Part shown: positions 1 through 10,473 of the stretch, piece after piece
How the letters are laid out: the number at the start of each line of letters is the position of its first letter
Position numbering within the stretch: the stretch's first letter is position 1
IMG/VR virus record: IMGVR_UViG_3300031974_000311
Span: 1 to 33,575 of that record
Strand: one strand, 5' to 3'
Length of the DNA stretch: 33,575 bases
DNA from: a virus
Program-made: the position numbers and the translations under genes
The notes under the pieces: model-generated
What the model was told of the DNA's origin: nothing
The model's database searches: none
What the model saw: only the letters and a program-made list of their open reading frames with translations

Positions 1-3000
1 ATGGGACACTACTACCGAAAGGGCTATACCCATAACCATGACCATGATAATAGTTACCATAGATTGCAAAAGAACCTTTGTAGGTCGTGGTAGTAATCGC
101 GGAGGCTTGATAAGATATAGTAAACGTATAGCTAGACGAGTTACCCGCTTGGTCTGTCGCTGTTACTGTAAAAGGTGAAGCAGACCCAGCACTATTGATG
201 GCGTATAGATTAGTTACTACACCAGTAGAGCTGTTTATTCCATAGATAGGAGCAGAGCTGTTTATACTATATGTAAAAGGTGTACTCATAGCACCGTCAG
301 GGTCAGACACTAAAGAACTAACATCAATCAATGTCGAACCAGCAGCTAATGGAGAGTTTTGTGTAATATGTGAATTACTAACAGTCCAAACTGGAGCTTC
401 ATCGTCTGTGTTAATTAGTGAAAAGACGTAAGACAATGATGCAGTCTGTTGAACACCTTCTTTTAAAAAGTGACACCCAACAGTTACGTTTATGTTTCCT
501 GAGTATGTCTCATAGTCTAAAGGTACTGTTGCTTTTAATTGACCGTTGCTTTGGTTAATTGTGAAAAACCCAGCGATATTTTGACTAACTATATGGTAGT
601 CTACGAATTGGCTTTGAGGTAGATCATCGCCAGCCGTGTACCCATCTATTGATTGAGTGCATTTAGCCTGAACAGTATCTAATGCTATGTTAGCAACGTC
701 CACTTCGTTAATGTTCTCTACAATTATACCTAGCGGTGATAAAGTATAGTTACTAGATTCTAAATTTACCGCGCCTTCATATTGCTCTGTAATAGGGAAA
801 CCTACATTAATGCTAGAAGTGTTTCCTGCGGTGTCGGTTGCTGTTATTTTAACAGTATAAGTGTCACCTACAATATTGTGATCGATAGGAGCTAACGAAG
901 TTACCGCACCCGAACTTGAGTTGATCTGTAGATAACTCGAAGCTGAGTTGTCCGTTTCGTTTAGCTGCCATGTTACAGTCTCATCAGCAACAGCAGTATA
1001 GTGAACATCACCACCAGTATAGGTAATGTGTTCCTCTAAGGTTGCACCTGTTGTGCCAGACGTAATCACAGGCGGTATTTCATCTACATCTAATACGTTT
1101 ATGTTAACAGTGTAATCACCAAAGTTCCCTAGAGAGTCAGTGGCTCTAACTACAAAATTATACGCTTGCGTAGTCTCATAATCTATAGCACCTGTAAGAC
1201 TGACTTCACCGTTAGCGGTGTCAAAAGCAAAAACGCTTGGCACATTACCTACTACCGATAAAGTAATCGGAGTGCTTGGGTCTGTTGCTACTATTTCACC
1301 TAACACAGTTGGCGAAGTGTTCTCATATACACCAATAGTTACACTACTAGACCCTAAAGTGCTTGTCGAAGAAGCCAGAGTCTTAGTATAAGTAATTGTA
1401 GGTGCAGTAGAATCTACTACAGGTATTGTTACAGTTTTATAAGTTCTAAAACCGTTAGTGTGTGTTGCCCTTACTATGAAAGAATAGCTTTGGTTAGTGC
1501 CATAATCAGGTGAGGAGTTAATCGTTACCACACCTGTACTCACATTCATTGTAAATGAGGCTGCATCTAACAAACCAGTCTCTAAGTGCCATACAGTTCC
1601 AGATTGATTACTTGTGGCTGTATAAACAGTCTGCCCAGCTGCACTCCCATCAATCAAAGCTGTAGCCGTGTTGCTAGAAGTTATCTGAGCGTGTTCACCA
1701 ACAATTAATACGTTTTCAAACGGCTCACCGTTGATTTGACCTATATATTCACAAACATGAGTTGGACTGTTATAACCAACATAAGGCGTAGTGAATGTAT
1801 ATGTACCATCCTCATTATCTGTTAAAGTTACATTTAAAATGTCATCAGACACCAACGTAGAGCCACTAAACTCTCTTTTTCTAATTGATATTAAATCTTT
1901 AATTCCTGTAATTGCAGCAATGTTGTATTCTGCGTTATCATACATTGTTAAAGTCATATCTAAATCAGCACCGTTAATGGAATGTGTTAATTTAGAATAT
2001 TTTAAGTAACAATCAGAAGTTAAAGTAAGCTTCTTAGTGTTATCGTTAGTGGATGCTAAATGGTTCTCTATAGTCATAGAGCCAGTTCCAGAACTAGGTG
2101 CTTTAACTACTTTATCAGAACCAGCAACCTCATCAGTTTGGAATGCTTGTCCATTTACATGACCATAAACATCCCAAGGGCTTGTTTTTGTAATTGACCA
2201 AGAGGTATTAACAGAAGTCCAAGGGTCTGTTCCTCCGTCATAATACCTTTCGTTTTCGGCTTCTTTTATGACAAGCTGTTGTAATTCAACAGGAGTCAAG
2301 TTAGGGTTTTGCTGTAAGTAAAGACAAGCAATACCAGACACCTGTGGGCAAGCCATTGATGTACCACTCTGTGAAGTTTTCTTATATCCAGCAGCTTTAG
2401 GGTTATTTACCAAATCCTTTTCATAGGCTGTGTGGTAAGAAAAGTTAGTTTGGAAATCATCTTCATCTTTTGCTCTACCTGATGCTGCCACTACGTTTTG
2501 ACCGCAAGCCCATATATTCACTGCTGCGCCACAGTTTGAAAAACGAGATTTGTGTAACTTAGTATATTGACCGAAGTAATGCTTTGTGCCAACTGATCCC
2601 ACGTTCAATGCTTGATGATGGTAAGGTGCTGGGGGTCTATGATACCAATATTCTCTTTTCAGGTTTGTAATCTGATTTCCGTTTTCATCGTTGCCGTTAG
2701 GGTTATCTAAGTTATCGGTTGTTTCAGTGCGACACCACAATTTGTTGCCGCCATTGTCAGTTTCAGTGGGAGATACAAAAATAGTTTCTTTGTTATTCCA
2801 GTCTCTTCCAGCACTATGCTGGCTTCCCATCAAATCATACTTCTCATCGTAAACGTGGTCGGGTGATTCTACATCGTGCCATTGACTTTCGTTACCAGCA
2901 GCAGTCACACAGTGAATACCCGCGCTTATACACTGACCAAGAAGGGTGTTTATTTCTTCACCGTTTACGTTACCCTGAGCGTCTACAATAAAGTTGGACA

Positions 3001-4225
3001 TAGTTCGGTTTAGATCAACACTGCTTGAGTGTAGTACCCCACCAACATTGCTACTTCCTACTACAAGGCTGGCGTTATAATGTACACCATAATTCCACAT
3101 TTGTTGCCTTACTTTTTCGTTTGTAGCACTTACTTCATCTTTAAAAGTAGAATCATTTATATCATCGCCTGATACCAACTGTTGCCCTGTTGTGTTATGT
3201 ATAAGAGGCTGACCGATAGCTAAATCAGTAAAATTATTAAAGACACCTGTCCAAGCTTGTCCCCTGTACTCGCCAGCAGTGTTACCATACCGCTCAAAAT
3301 ATCTTAAACCAATACTTAAGTTTAAAACTGTAGGTCTACCGCTTGTTTTCTGGTTGTGCCAAGCTAATACTAAATCAAAAGCATCCGCAACCCTTTCCGC
3401 TTCGGTTTTACCCTCTCCATCAGCTATTTGGCTGTAAGAGCATACATATATATTAGCCTTTTTAGCCCATCCGTGTTTTTTACCACAGGCGATAGAAGCC
3501 ACATGAGTTCCGTGTCCAGTAGGGTCTACCTTATAATGATCTTCGTGTTGGTTTCCTACAATACCTGTTTCTTCATACCAATTAATTCTTTGAACTCTGC
3601 TATTTCCTAGCTCATCATCAAAATCTGGGTGATCTGCTAAGATGCCAGAGTCAATAGAAACCCAATCAACACCTTCACCGTCATACTTATAATAATGTGT
3701 ATTCTTTCCATAGATGTTACCATCTGTAAAAGCTGTGGTGTTATACACAGTGCCATCGTCAAAAGTAATTGTAGGGTGTTTTAACTTAATGTTGTTTTGG
3801 TTTTGGGGGTCTAAATTTTCAAACTTATCGTGACCAGAGTGAATATATAAACCATGATTTCGTAAATCACCGTGAGCGTGTATAGGGTCTTGGTTTGGAA
3901 ATCCTATCTCTAACTGGGGAACAGTATTAGTGTGGCTATCTACTGCCCAAAAATGCCCTTTGTCAAACTTATCGTCAACATTATCGACTACTTCGCCCGA
4001 CACTTTAGGTATAACTTTTTCTACTCGTTCATCTTCGTAAAGTGCAGCGGCTTCCTCTTCCGTAAGCCAGTAGTCCGTCATTTTGTTGTTTTTAGGTCTG
4101 GCGTTAAGGGTCTTAACTTTTCTTGTAGGTACGGTGGAAGAGCCACCACGACTAGACAACTCCTTGTCTAAGTCAGCGATGTCTATACCATCCTTTACTA
4201 CTACAACGTATTTACGTTCACTCAT
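1..4225 (-). CDS. Subtilisin-like (S8) protease with cadherin-like repeats, partial
   Basis: The frame is open from an ATG at 4225 to the left edge (1408 codons, no stop), so the C-terminus is missing. GAGG lies 5 bases before the ATG. Residues 1-75 look like an I9 propeptide (KYVVVVKDG near the start, LTEEEAAALYEDERVEKVIP near the end). The peptidase S8 motifs are all present: Asp192 in VSIDSG, His238 in GHGTHVA, oxyanion Asn445 in TAAGNE and Ser623 in SGTSMACP. Spacing between them is much longer than in subtilisin, so the domain has large insertions. After about residue 840 come about five cadherin-like repeats with patterns such as DYETTQAYNFVVRATD. It begins 11 bases after the tail-fibre gene, on the same strand, so it is probably a virion or tail-associated protein. 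Protease family is confident; role is inferred (depolymerase, receptor processing or adhesin maturation). No signal peptide is evident. Confidence 0.85.
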   Translation of the reverse strand, partial: MSERKYVVVVKDGIDIADLDKELSSRGGSSTVPTRKVKTLNARPKNNKMTDYWLTEEEAAALYEDERVEKVIPKVSGEVVDNVDDKFDKGHFWAVDSHTNTVPQLEIGFPNQDPIHAHGDLRNHGLYIHSGHDKFENLDPQNQNNIKLKHPTITFDDGTVYNTTAFTDGNIYGKNTHYYKYDGEGVDWVSIDSGILADHPDFDDELGNSRVQRINWYEETGIVGNQHEDHYKVDPTGHGTHVASIACGKKHGWAKKANIYVCSYSQIADGEGKTEAERVADAFDLVLAWHNQKTSGRPTVLNLSIGLRYFERYGNTAGEYRGQAWTGVFNNFTDLAIGQPLIHNTTGQQLVSGDDINDSTFKDEVSATNEKVRQQMWNYGVHYNASLVVGSSNVGGVLHSSSVDLNRTMSNFIVDAQGNVNGEEINTLLGQCISAGIHCVTAAGNESQWHDVESPDHVYDEKYDLMGSQHSAGRDWNNKETIFVSPTETDNGGNKLWCRTETTDNLDNPNGNDENGNQITNLKREYWYHRPPAPYHHQALNVGSVGTKHYFGQYTKLHKSRFSNCGAAVNIWACGQNVVAASGRAKDEDDFQTNFSYHTAYEKDLVNNPKAAGYKKTSQSGTSMACPQVSGIACLYLQQNPNLTPVELQQLVIKEAENERYYDGGTDPWTSVNTSWSITKTSPWDVYGHVNGQAFQTDEVAGSDKVVKAPSSGTGSMTIENHLASTNDNTKKLTLTSDCYLKYSKLTHSINGADLDMTLTMYDNAEYNIAAITGIKDLISIRKREFSGSTLVSDDILNVTLTDNEDGTYTFTTPYVGYNSPTHVCEYIGQINGEPFENVLIVGEHAQITSSNTATALIDGSAAGQTVYTATSNQSGTVWHLETGLLDAASFTMNVSTGVVTINSSPDYGTNQSYSFIVRATHTNGFRTYKTVTIPVVDSTAPTITYTKTLASSTSTLGSSSVTIGVYENTSPTVLGEIVATDPSTPITLSVVGNVPSVFAFDTANGEVSLTGAIDYETTQAYNFVVRATDSLGNFGDYTVNINVLDVDEIPPVITSGTTGATLEEHITYTGGDVHYTAVADETVTWQLNETDNSASSYLQINSSSGAVTSLAPIDHNIVGDTYTVKITATDTAGNTSSINVGFPITEQYEGAVNLESSNYTLSPLGIIVENINEVDVANIALDTVQAKCTQSIDGYTAGDDLPQSQFVDYHIVSQNIAGFFTINQSNGQLKATVPLDYETYSGNINVTVGCHFLKEGVQQTASLSYVFSLINTDDEAPVWTVSNSHITQNSPLAAGSTLIDVSSLVSDPDGAMSTPFTYSINSSAPIYGINSSTGVVTNLYAINSAGSASPFTVTATDQAGNSSSYTFTISYQASAITTTTYKGSFAIYGNYYHGHGYGYSPFGSSVP

Positions 4226-4236
4226 AAAAACCTCAA

Positions 4237-5979
4237 TTAAAATTCATACACGAATACAAAAAGCTCGCCTGATTGTACTGCTGCTCCGTTGGTATCAGTT
4301 ACAGTAACCTCGAAATACTCAGTGCTTCTATTAACTTTAATGTTAACATTTGTATTTTCTTGGTAGTAAGCTTGCACCTGATAATCGTTTGTATTTGCAT
4401 AGTAATATGGTGAAGCTGGGTGATTACCTAAACTAACTCTAAACGTACCATTTACTGGCTCGCTATATGCGAAGTTACCGCCTTGTGGGGGAACTGCAAC
4501 GCTGTCGCGGGATTGAGAAAGGTTAGCTAAGTCTAAAACAAAAGCAAACTTAGGTGTAGGTACACCGTTTATAATAACACCGCTAGGTGCTGTGATGTCT
4601 AAATTAGTGCTGCTTATTAACTGAGTATCATCACTACCGTAGGTAGATATAACATTATTAGATACTACAGCCCAGCCGTTTAGTACATCTTGAGTTGCGT
4701 TAGCTGCTGCCTCAGCTGCTTGCTTTGACGAAAGCGCAGAGTTTTTATGCTGCTCCGCTAGAGTTGCGTTATTCAATACGTTAGAGCTAACAGAGTTTAC
4801 AGCCGACACGCTTGTCGATTGTTGAGTCTGTATCGCACTGATAGCAGTCGATTCAGCAGTGTCTATAGTACCTTCAGCATCTGTAACGAGATTAGGTATT
4901 GTAGTGTTTACTGCTGTGTTAACGGTACTAGCCGCTAAGTCACTGTAGTGCTTGGCTGAAAGTTGCGCTGTGTATTGTGTACCATCTATTGTCACATTAA
5001 AAGTACCAGTATGATTAGCGTACTTCTGAGCTGCTAAAGCGTTGCTCTGTGAATCAGAAAGCGCACCTGACAAACCGCCCATGTCCGTAAGCGTTTGATT
5101 TATTTGATTGTTAGCGTTAATAGAATCTTGTGCTAACCCATCACTAGTAATCATTCTGGGTAAATATGTATTATTATAAGCGTCTACATGAGCCTGTACT
5201 GTGGCTGCGTCAGTTACAAACGATCCCTCTAGTGTCTCAATCGTTAATACATCAGTTGCCTGTAAAGGCATAATATGAATAAAGTCTGAGATACTATTGT
5301 AATAATAATCAGCAGAAGCAGGAATATCAGCCTGTTGTGCTGCCTTTACCAACTTCACACCGTTTAGATACACATTAGAATGTGTCTCATCATACTTACC
5401 GTACAAAAATATTTTAGCAAAGGTATTTGATGAGGGGTTGTTAGCTACATCATTATAACCGTTAGTCGAAGTTGTGATTAGGTGTGTAGCTTTTGTAGGA
5501 ACTGCCGCAACCCAACTTGTTCCGTTATATACTTGTAGGACGTTAGGTGTTGAGCTAGTGTTGTACCATAACGTGCCGTTAGTTGGATCAGTGGGAGCTT
5601 CCCCTTGAGAATAATAAAACTTACCTGACGCTGTGTTAGTAAAGTTAGCTTTATCGTAAGCCTCTTGAGCCATATAAAATATTTGGTTAGAGTCTTTATC
5701 CAAAGTGTCAGCTTTCAAGATTGAGCCGTCACTAAAGTCTACAAGCCTCTCATTATTTTGCGTGTTACGCTCAATAGTAATTACAGCGTTCTCAGCGGGT
5801 AGATAATTGTTATTAAAGTTTATTGTGGTGGTGTTATAAGTATAATCAGTACCGTCTATTTTTAAATCACCGTTCACAAATACTTTAATATCCGCTTGCT
5901 CAAAATGGTTAGGCAGCGCGAAGTTAGTGAGAGCGGTATCACCCGCTCCCCAAGTAAATGTCTTAATTGAATTTGCCAT
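4237..5979 (-). CDS. Tail fibre protein, T7 gp17-like N-terminus
   Basis: This 580-residue protein starts with the T7 gp17 N-terminal domain, the part that attaches the fibre to the tail. It has the family patterns of an early TFTWGAG segment, LVDFSDGSILKADTLDKDSN and then QIFYMAQEAYDKA, within about residues 1-115. A short YYSQGEAPTDPTNGTLWYNT segment follows, common in phage fibres. Residues about 360-440 are Ala/Ser/Thr-rich and likely form a helical, coiled-coil shaft. The C-terminal part is beta-rich and probably holds receptor-binding structure, but I recognise no family there. CAGGAT lies upstream of the ATG. It sits between the gp16-like gene and the subtilase gene, as gene 17 follows gene 16 in T7. 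The N-terminal assignment is confident; host receptor is unknown. Confidence 0.9.
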   Translation of the reverse strand: MANSIKTFTWGAGDTALTNFALPNHFEQADIKVFVNGDLKIDGTDYTYNTTTINFNNNYLPAENAVITIERNTQNNERLVDFSDGSILKADTLDKDSNQIFYMAQEAYDKANFTNTASGKFYYSQGEAPTDPTNGTLWYNTSSTPNVLQVYNGTSWVAAVPTKATHLITTSTNGYNDVANNPSSNTFAKIFLYGKYDETHSNVYLNGVKLVKAAQQADIPASADYYYNSISDFIHIMPLQATDVLTIETLEGSFVTDAATVQAHVDAYNNTYLPRMITSDGLAQDSINANNQINQTLTDMGGLSGALSDSQSNALAAQKYANHTGTFNVTIDGTQYTAQLSAKHYSDLAASTVNTAVNTTIPNLVTDAEGTIDTAESTAISAIQTQQSTSVSAVNSVSSNVLNNATLAEQHKNSALSSKQAAEAAANATQDVLNGWAVVSNNVISTYGSDDTQLISSTNLDITAPSGVIINGVPTPKFAFVLDLANLSQSRDSVAVPPQGGNFAYSEPVNGTFRVSLGNHPASPYYYANTNDYQVQAYYQENTNVNIKVNRSTEYFEVTVTDTNGAAVQSGELFVFVYEF

Positions 5980-5991
5980 TTATTTATCCTG

Positions 5992-8900
5992 TTATTCAAA
6001 AAGTGAAATGTTTTCACGATTAGTAGAATGTCCATGCTGGAGCATTCGTTCAAATTGTTCCCTCTGCTTTACCTGATCTCTAAGACCAGTAATCCTAATA
6101 GCTCTATCCAGACCCATGTTTCTAGCTTCTGTTAGTAACGCCCTTGTGCGTTTAACTCGCTCACCTATAGTGTGTTTATTAAGAGGTGAGCCTAACTCTA
6201 GTTTTGTGTCTGTTGCTAGTTCGTGTAGCTTGGGAATTAACCAAGGGATTTTATACATCTCTTGCATCATTACATTGAACAACACTGTTGGCTGTCCGTT
6301 GTACTCTACTTCGATGCTTCTTAAATCTTTATTAGGGAATCTATCGTCCCTTGTTTTCTGTCTCGTGAAATTACCAAAGTCTAAATTCTCCAACTTAGCT
6401 AAGTAGTCCAGAACCTCCATGTGTTCTTTGCTTCTACCGTTAGCCAAATCTTCTGGGTATGCTGCACCAAAACCTGTAATTTGTGTATAGGTTATTTCGC
6501 GTTCCATAGGGAAACCTAAAGCATCAAAACGTAGTGGTAGTCGTGTATCGTAAGGACTAACAGACGCTAATAGTTTATGCTTGATTGTATTAGGCTGCAC
6601 TATAGGAGCATCCCCTCGTATAGCTTCATTCATTTTCTTAAAGGAACTTGGAACCATTTGTAAGCCTTTTTCTAAGACAAAGTTACCAAGAAGGTTCATA
6701 CCTTTCTCTTTATCTTCCCCTTCTGGGCTTTCCATTAATCCCGATACTTTTACCGCAGTGCCTACTGTATCTGTAATACCTTGAGTTAGTGCTGAGTCAC
6801 GGAAGGCTGAGATAGCCGTTGCAAAAGCAACACCCAAAGAAGCCATAACTGAATCAGGTATACCACCTTTTAATCTTTCAGGATCGACACCATCCATGTT
6901 ACGCTGTTGTTGGTAATCCATGTAGCCGTCCAAAGCGTTTACAATGATAGTTGTAGGAATACGCAAAGGTTCAAAACGAGCAAAGTTTACTTCCTCTCCG
7001 TTCTCGAAGAAGAAAGGTTCTTTGATTGTCAAAGGTCTCATCGTTGACTTATTCTTTTCACCTGTCTTGGTGTAGTCAACATTAGCACTACCTGAGATTT
7101 CACCCATAGCATATTTAGTGACAACGTATAAAGTCCAAGCATAAGCAATAGACGCTTCTGTCTTAGCTCTTGTTTGCGCTCTAACACCGTTAGCACCTGA
7201 GAGGTCATTACGGAATTGAGGTAACAGTTGGTTAACCGCAGGGGTTAGTCGCATAGACTCATGGAACAACCACGCTGGTGTTCTAAAGAATAAGTTACCC
7301 ATGAAACGTGACCATGCACGATGTCTGGTAACATCCTCGTAACCAGCAGCTAGTCGCTCTGCAAAGCCGCCTTGTTTGTTAAAGTCTCTCTTATAAAGCA
7401 GAGTTCTAACATCGTTCAGTGCTTCTTGCCCTGTTCGCTCTATTTCATCAGCTTCTTTAGCTAAAACATTTGCTAAGTTGTGTGACTCTTCTGTACCTTC
7501 TTTGAGAAGTCTACTCACTTCCTTACGCATACTCTCTACAGTGACATCATCACCCAGAGTTTTAAATGCGCCTTTACCATACTTAGCTACTTCTGCCTCA
7601 ACAAAATCTTCTAACTCTTTACCAGCTAAACCTTTTCGCGTACCTAGCTCGTAGATAGGTTTCATTTTAGACATAGAAAGGTGGAAGTCATAGCCTTTGT
7701 TTATTTCTGCTTCAATGTTATCATCAATAAACTTTCTCAGCTTGTTGCCGCTAAGTCCTTGCTCCAAACCTTCTTCTACTAATTTATCAAAACCTATAGC
7801 AGTTAAAGAAGATACCGCTGCCATCTCTTGTTGGAAAGCATCTGATGCGCTAACCAAACGTGGGAATATACGAAGAAAACTAGCAGCTTCCGAAGAACCT
7901 AGGATGTCATTAATCTTAACACCACCCTCTAGGATACGAGACAAGTCAGCCGTTAGTATTGTCTGCTCATATCGCGTAGAAGCTCTAGCTGAAATCCAAG
8001 CTGCTTCCATAGCTCCCTTCATCTGGGAGTAAACCATCAAGTTCTTTTTCCATGCCATTTTGTTCAGTGGATCACTTACCAAAGTGTCAAGCATAGGGAA
8101 GAAGGCAACCTTCATCGCAGGGTATACAGTGTTATAGATTAAAGTAGGAATACTAAACACACCTGAGATAGCTGCCTCTAACAATTTTTCATCTAAACGG
8201 CTTTCGGGTTTAACCGTAACAGTGTCCTCGATGTTCAAATCTTCCATTTCTTTCATAAGCTCTCGTACACTGCTCTTAGGGTTATTAAGGGCTTCTACTT
8301 TGGCTTCTCTTAACTCTCTTGCAACTTTTTCGTTACCATCCTTGAGAGCCTTGTCGATTTTTACATCAAACTCATCAAGCATCTTTTGAAGCCTTCTGTT
8401 GTAGACTTCGCGTGTCACTTTCTTCTCTACCTTCACCATATCAAACTTTTCACCACGCTCTTTGGCTGCGGTAGCTTTAATATCGAGGAAGAATTTAATA
8501 GCTTCTAGATCACGACCTGAGTAAGCATTGACGTAGGCTTTTACAACATCTAACTGTTCGCCTACTCGTATAGCTTTTATCAAGTCACCCTTAAGCAAAC
8601 TAGCCTCTGCTGCTGTTAATGTTTCATCTAACAGTTTACCATTAATACGATCTACGTCATATCTAGACAACTGTGCGGCAGCGTTGATCTGTTTTTTAGT
8701 TTCCGAATACCAATCACCCATTTTGGTTAGGTCGTTGCTGTCTGGTACTGCGTGGTCAAACTCTTCTATAATACGTTTTGCAGCACCTTCGGGGTTTGCC
8801 TGTACATCCTCAAAGATGTTGTAAGCGTGTTTAAAGAAAGGTTTAGCTAATTGAGCTACTGGTATAGTTTGTACTGGTACATCGTCAGCTTTAGGTTTAG

Positions 8901-10464
8901 GGGCATCAAGTTTTTCTAACTTAACATTCTTTTCAGGATTCCAATATATTTCTACATTGTGTTCCTTGTTCCCTGTTTTTCTGCCACCAATATGACGATA
9001 ACCTTCAAAACCTTCTTTTGCTAATATCTCTTGTAGATATAAAAATCTATTTTGTACTTCATCTCTAGATAAGCCATCATGCTTAGAAGTTGCTCTAAAC
9101 TCATCAAAAGCTTTTGCAATAGTCCAATCAGGTTCTTGTACAAACTCACCGTCAAAGTTTTCATAAATGCCTAAATGACGTTCATCGAACTCATCACCAA
9201 AAGCATCTTCCATTTTCTTCTGTAGGTCAGGCGTTATAGGCTGTTCTAAGTCAAACAACTTAGGCTCACCTGTTACTACTACTTTGTATTTTGTGGGGCT
9301 TGTTCCTTGCCCTTTATTAGTATAACCCTGAGCAATATCTAAAGCATCTGTAGTGTAGAAACCTTGACCGTAGATATTTCGATTATCATAATACTTATCA
9401 CCATCTCCAATTACTACTTCATTAGATGATCCGTGATATTGCTGTCCCTGACCTCGCGTATCTTCAATCGCATCAGCTCTTTCTTGCACATCTTTTATTA
9501 AGCTTTGAAGCTGTGACGCTGGTGCTTCATTATCTACAGCTTTAGCTACAGGTGTGCCAGCTACTTCTCTAGCTTCTGCCAATCTTTTCTCAGCAATAAT
9601 GCCCGCTGCAATTTCAGACTTTTTCGCATCTTCTTCTAGTTTCTTAACTTTAGGGTCGTAATACTTTTTGGCTATTTTACCTAGTCCATAATCTAAACCA
9701 GACCCTAATACGCCACCAGCAACACCGCCAATACCACCCATCATTAATGTTTGAGTTGTGTTGTATTCGTCTTGCTGCCCTGCATCGATACGGACGTTCT
9801 GCATCATTGCATCAGATGCCATAGCGTGTCCAGCACCGCCCACCGCTGCCGTTGCTCCTGCTCTTTTGACAGAGGTGTCAATACCAATCTTAGCAGCAGC
9901 CTCTACAGACTTCTTAGTTGCATTCTTTAAGGAAGCCTTAACAGCTTCTTTAGCTGCATTTCCCGCAGCCAATCTAGCACCTTGAGCTGCTACTGTACCA
10001 GCACCCAACGTCACAAGACCCGCCCAGTTAGAGATGTCTGTAAACATTTCCCAACCAGCTTGTCCTGCTGTATGCCAACTAGTGTTAACGGCATCGTACT
10101 GATCCATCATATAGACAAAAGCTTCTTTAGTTGTCTGGTCTGCTTTTAAAACTCTAGAAGTGTCGATTGTCATATCGCCTAGGTTATAATTAAAACCAGC
10201 CATCTGCTTTAGACCGTAATCCGCTAACTTCTCTCGGTAACTAGAGCCTGAGTATTTCTCAAGCTCTGTATCACCCTTTAAAGGTGTATAACCATACGTC
10301 ATGTTAAAGAAGTGTTGAGAGGCTTTTATCCAATCGTCATTCTTGTGTAACTCATCCCAATCAACATCTTGTTGAATGGTACTAAAAGGCGTGTAGCCTC
10401 TCTCATTCGTTGTAGATGTAGAAAGGCTGTTTTGTTCTAACCAAGAACTTAAATCGTTTGCCAT
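5992..10464 (-). CDS. Internal virion protein D (gp16-like) with ADP-ribosyltransferase-like domain
   Basis: At 1490 residues this is the largest complete protein here and lies where T7 gene 16 lies, between gp15-like and tail-fibre genes. T7 gp16 is ejected into the cell and helps form the DNA channel. The N-terminal 150 residues have an aromatic-rich pattern (FFNMTYGYTP, FNYNLGDM) recalling marine podophage gp16 homologues. A Gly-rich hydrophobic stretch near 240-260 (MMGGIGGVAGGVLGSGLDYG) could insert in membranes. Residues about 340-515 resemble ART domains of phage polyvalent proteins: YHGSS with His344, GQGFYTTDALDIAQGY with Tyr370 and NVEIYWNP with Glu505, an H-Y-E arrangement. A long charged helical region follows. 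I see no SLT transglycosylase motif, which T7 gp16 has at its N-terminus. Virion role is confident; the ART call is moderate and rests on motifs. Confidence 0.85.
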   Translation of the reverse strand: MANDLSSWLEQNSLSTSTTNERGYTPFSTIQQDVDWDELHKNDDWIKASQHFFNMTYGYTPLKGDTELEKYSGSSYREKLADYGLKQMAGFNYNLGDMTIDTSRVLKADQTTKEAFVYMMDQYDAVNTSWHTAGQAGWEMFTDISNWAGLVTLGAGTVAAQGARLAAGNAAKEAVKASLKNATKKSVEAAAKIGIDTSVKRAGATAAVGGAGHAMASDAMMQNVRIDAGQQDEYNTTQTLMMGGIGGVAGGVLGSGLDYGLGKIAKKYYDPKVKKLEEDAKKSEIAAGIIAEKRLAEAREVAGTPVAKAVDNEAPASQLQSLIKDVQERADAIEDTRGQGQQYHGSSNEVVIGDGDKYYDNRNIYGQGFYTTDALDIAQGYTNKGQGTSPTKYKVVVTGEPKLFDLEQPITPDLQKKMEDAFGDEFDERHLGIYENFDGEFVQEPDWTIAKAFDEFRATSKHDGLSRDEVQNRFLYLQEILAKEGFEGYRHIGGRKTGNKEHNVEIYWNPEKNVKLEKLDAPKPKADDVPVQTIPVAQLAKPFFKHAYNIFEDVQANPEGAAKRIIEEFDHAVPDSNDLTKMGDWYSETKKQINAAAQLSRYDVDRINGKLLDETLTAAEASLLKGDLIKAIRVGEQLDVVKAYVNAYSGRDLEAIKFFLDIKATAAKERGEKFDMVKVEKKVTREVYNRRLQKMLDEFDVKIDKALKDGNEKVARELREAKVEALNNPKSSVRELMKEMEDLNIEDTVTVKPESRLDEKLLEAAISGVFSIPTLIYNTVYPAMKVAFFPMLDTLVSDPLNKMAWKKNLMVYSQMKGAMEAAWISARASTRYEQTILTADLSRILEGGVKINDILGSSEAASFLRIFPRLVSASDAFQQEMAAVSSLTAIGFDKLVEEGLEQGLSGNKLRKFIDDNIEAEINKGYDFHLSMSKMKPIYELGTRKGLAGKELEDFVEAEVAKYGKGAFKTLGDDVTVESMRKEVSRLLKEGTEESHNLANVLAKEADEIERTGQEALNDVRTLLYKRDFNKQGGFAERLAAGYEDVTRHRAWSRFMGNLFFRTPAWLFHESMRLTPAVNQLLPQFRNDLSGANGVRAQTRAKTEASIAYAWTLYVVTKYAMGEISGSANVDYTKTGEKNKSTMRPLTIKEPFFFENGEEVNFARFEPLRIPTTIIVNALDGYMDYQQQRNMDGVDPERLKGGIPDSVMASLGVAFATAISAFRDSALTQGITDTVGTAVKVSGLMESPEGEDKEKGMNLLGNFVLEKGLQMVPSSFKKMNEAIRGDAPIVQPNTIKHKLLASVSPYDTRLPLRFDALGFPMEREITYTQITGFGAAYPEDLANGRSKEHMEVLDYLAKLENLDFGNFTRQKTRDDRFPNKDLRSIEVEYNGQPTVLFNVMMQEMYKIPWLIPKLHELATDTKLELGSPLNKHTIGERVKRTRALLTEARNMGLDRAIRITGLRDQVKQREQFERMLQHGHSTNRENISLFE

Positions 10465-10473
10465 GTTATAATC

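Noticed and set aside
7697-8032. Plus-strand frames within virion and replication genes (for example here, 11093-11419, 25366-25701)
   Set aside because: All lie antisense to recognised genes, lack ribosome sites and show no family features.
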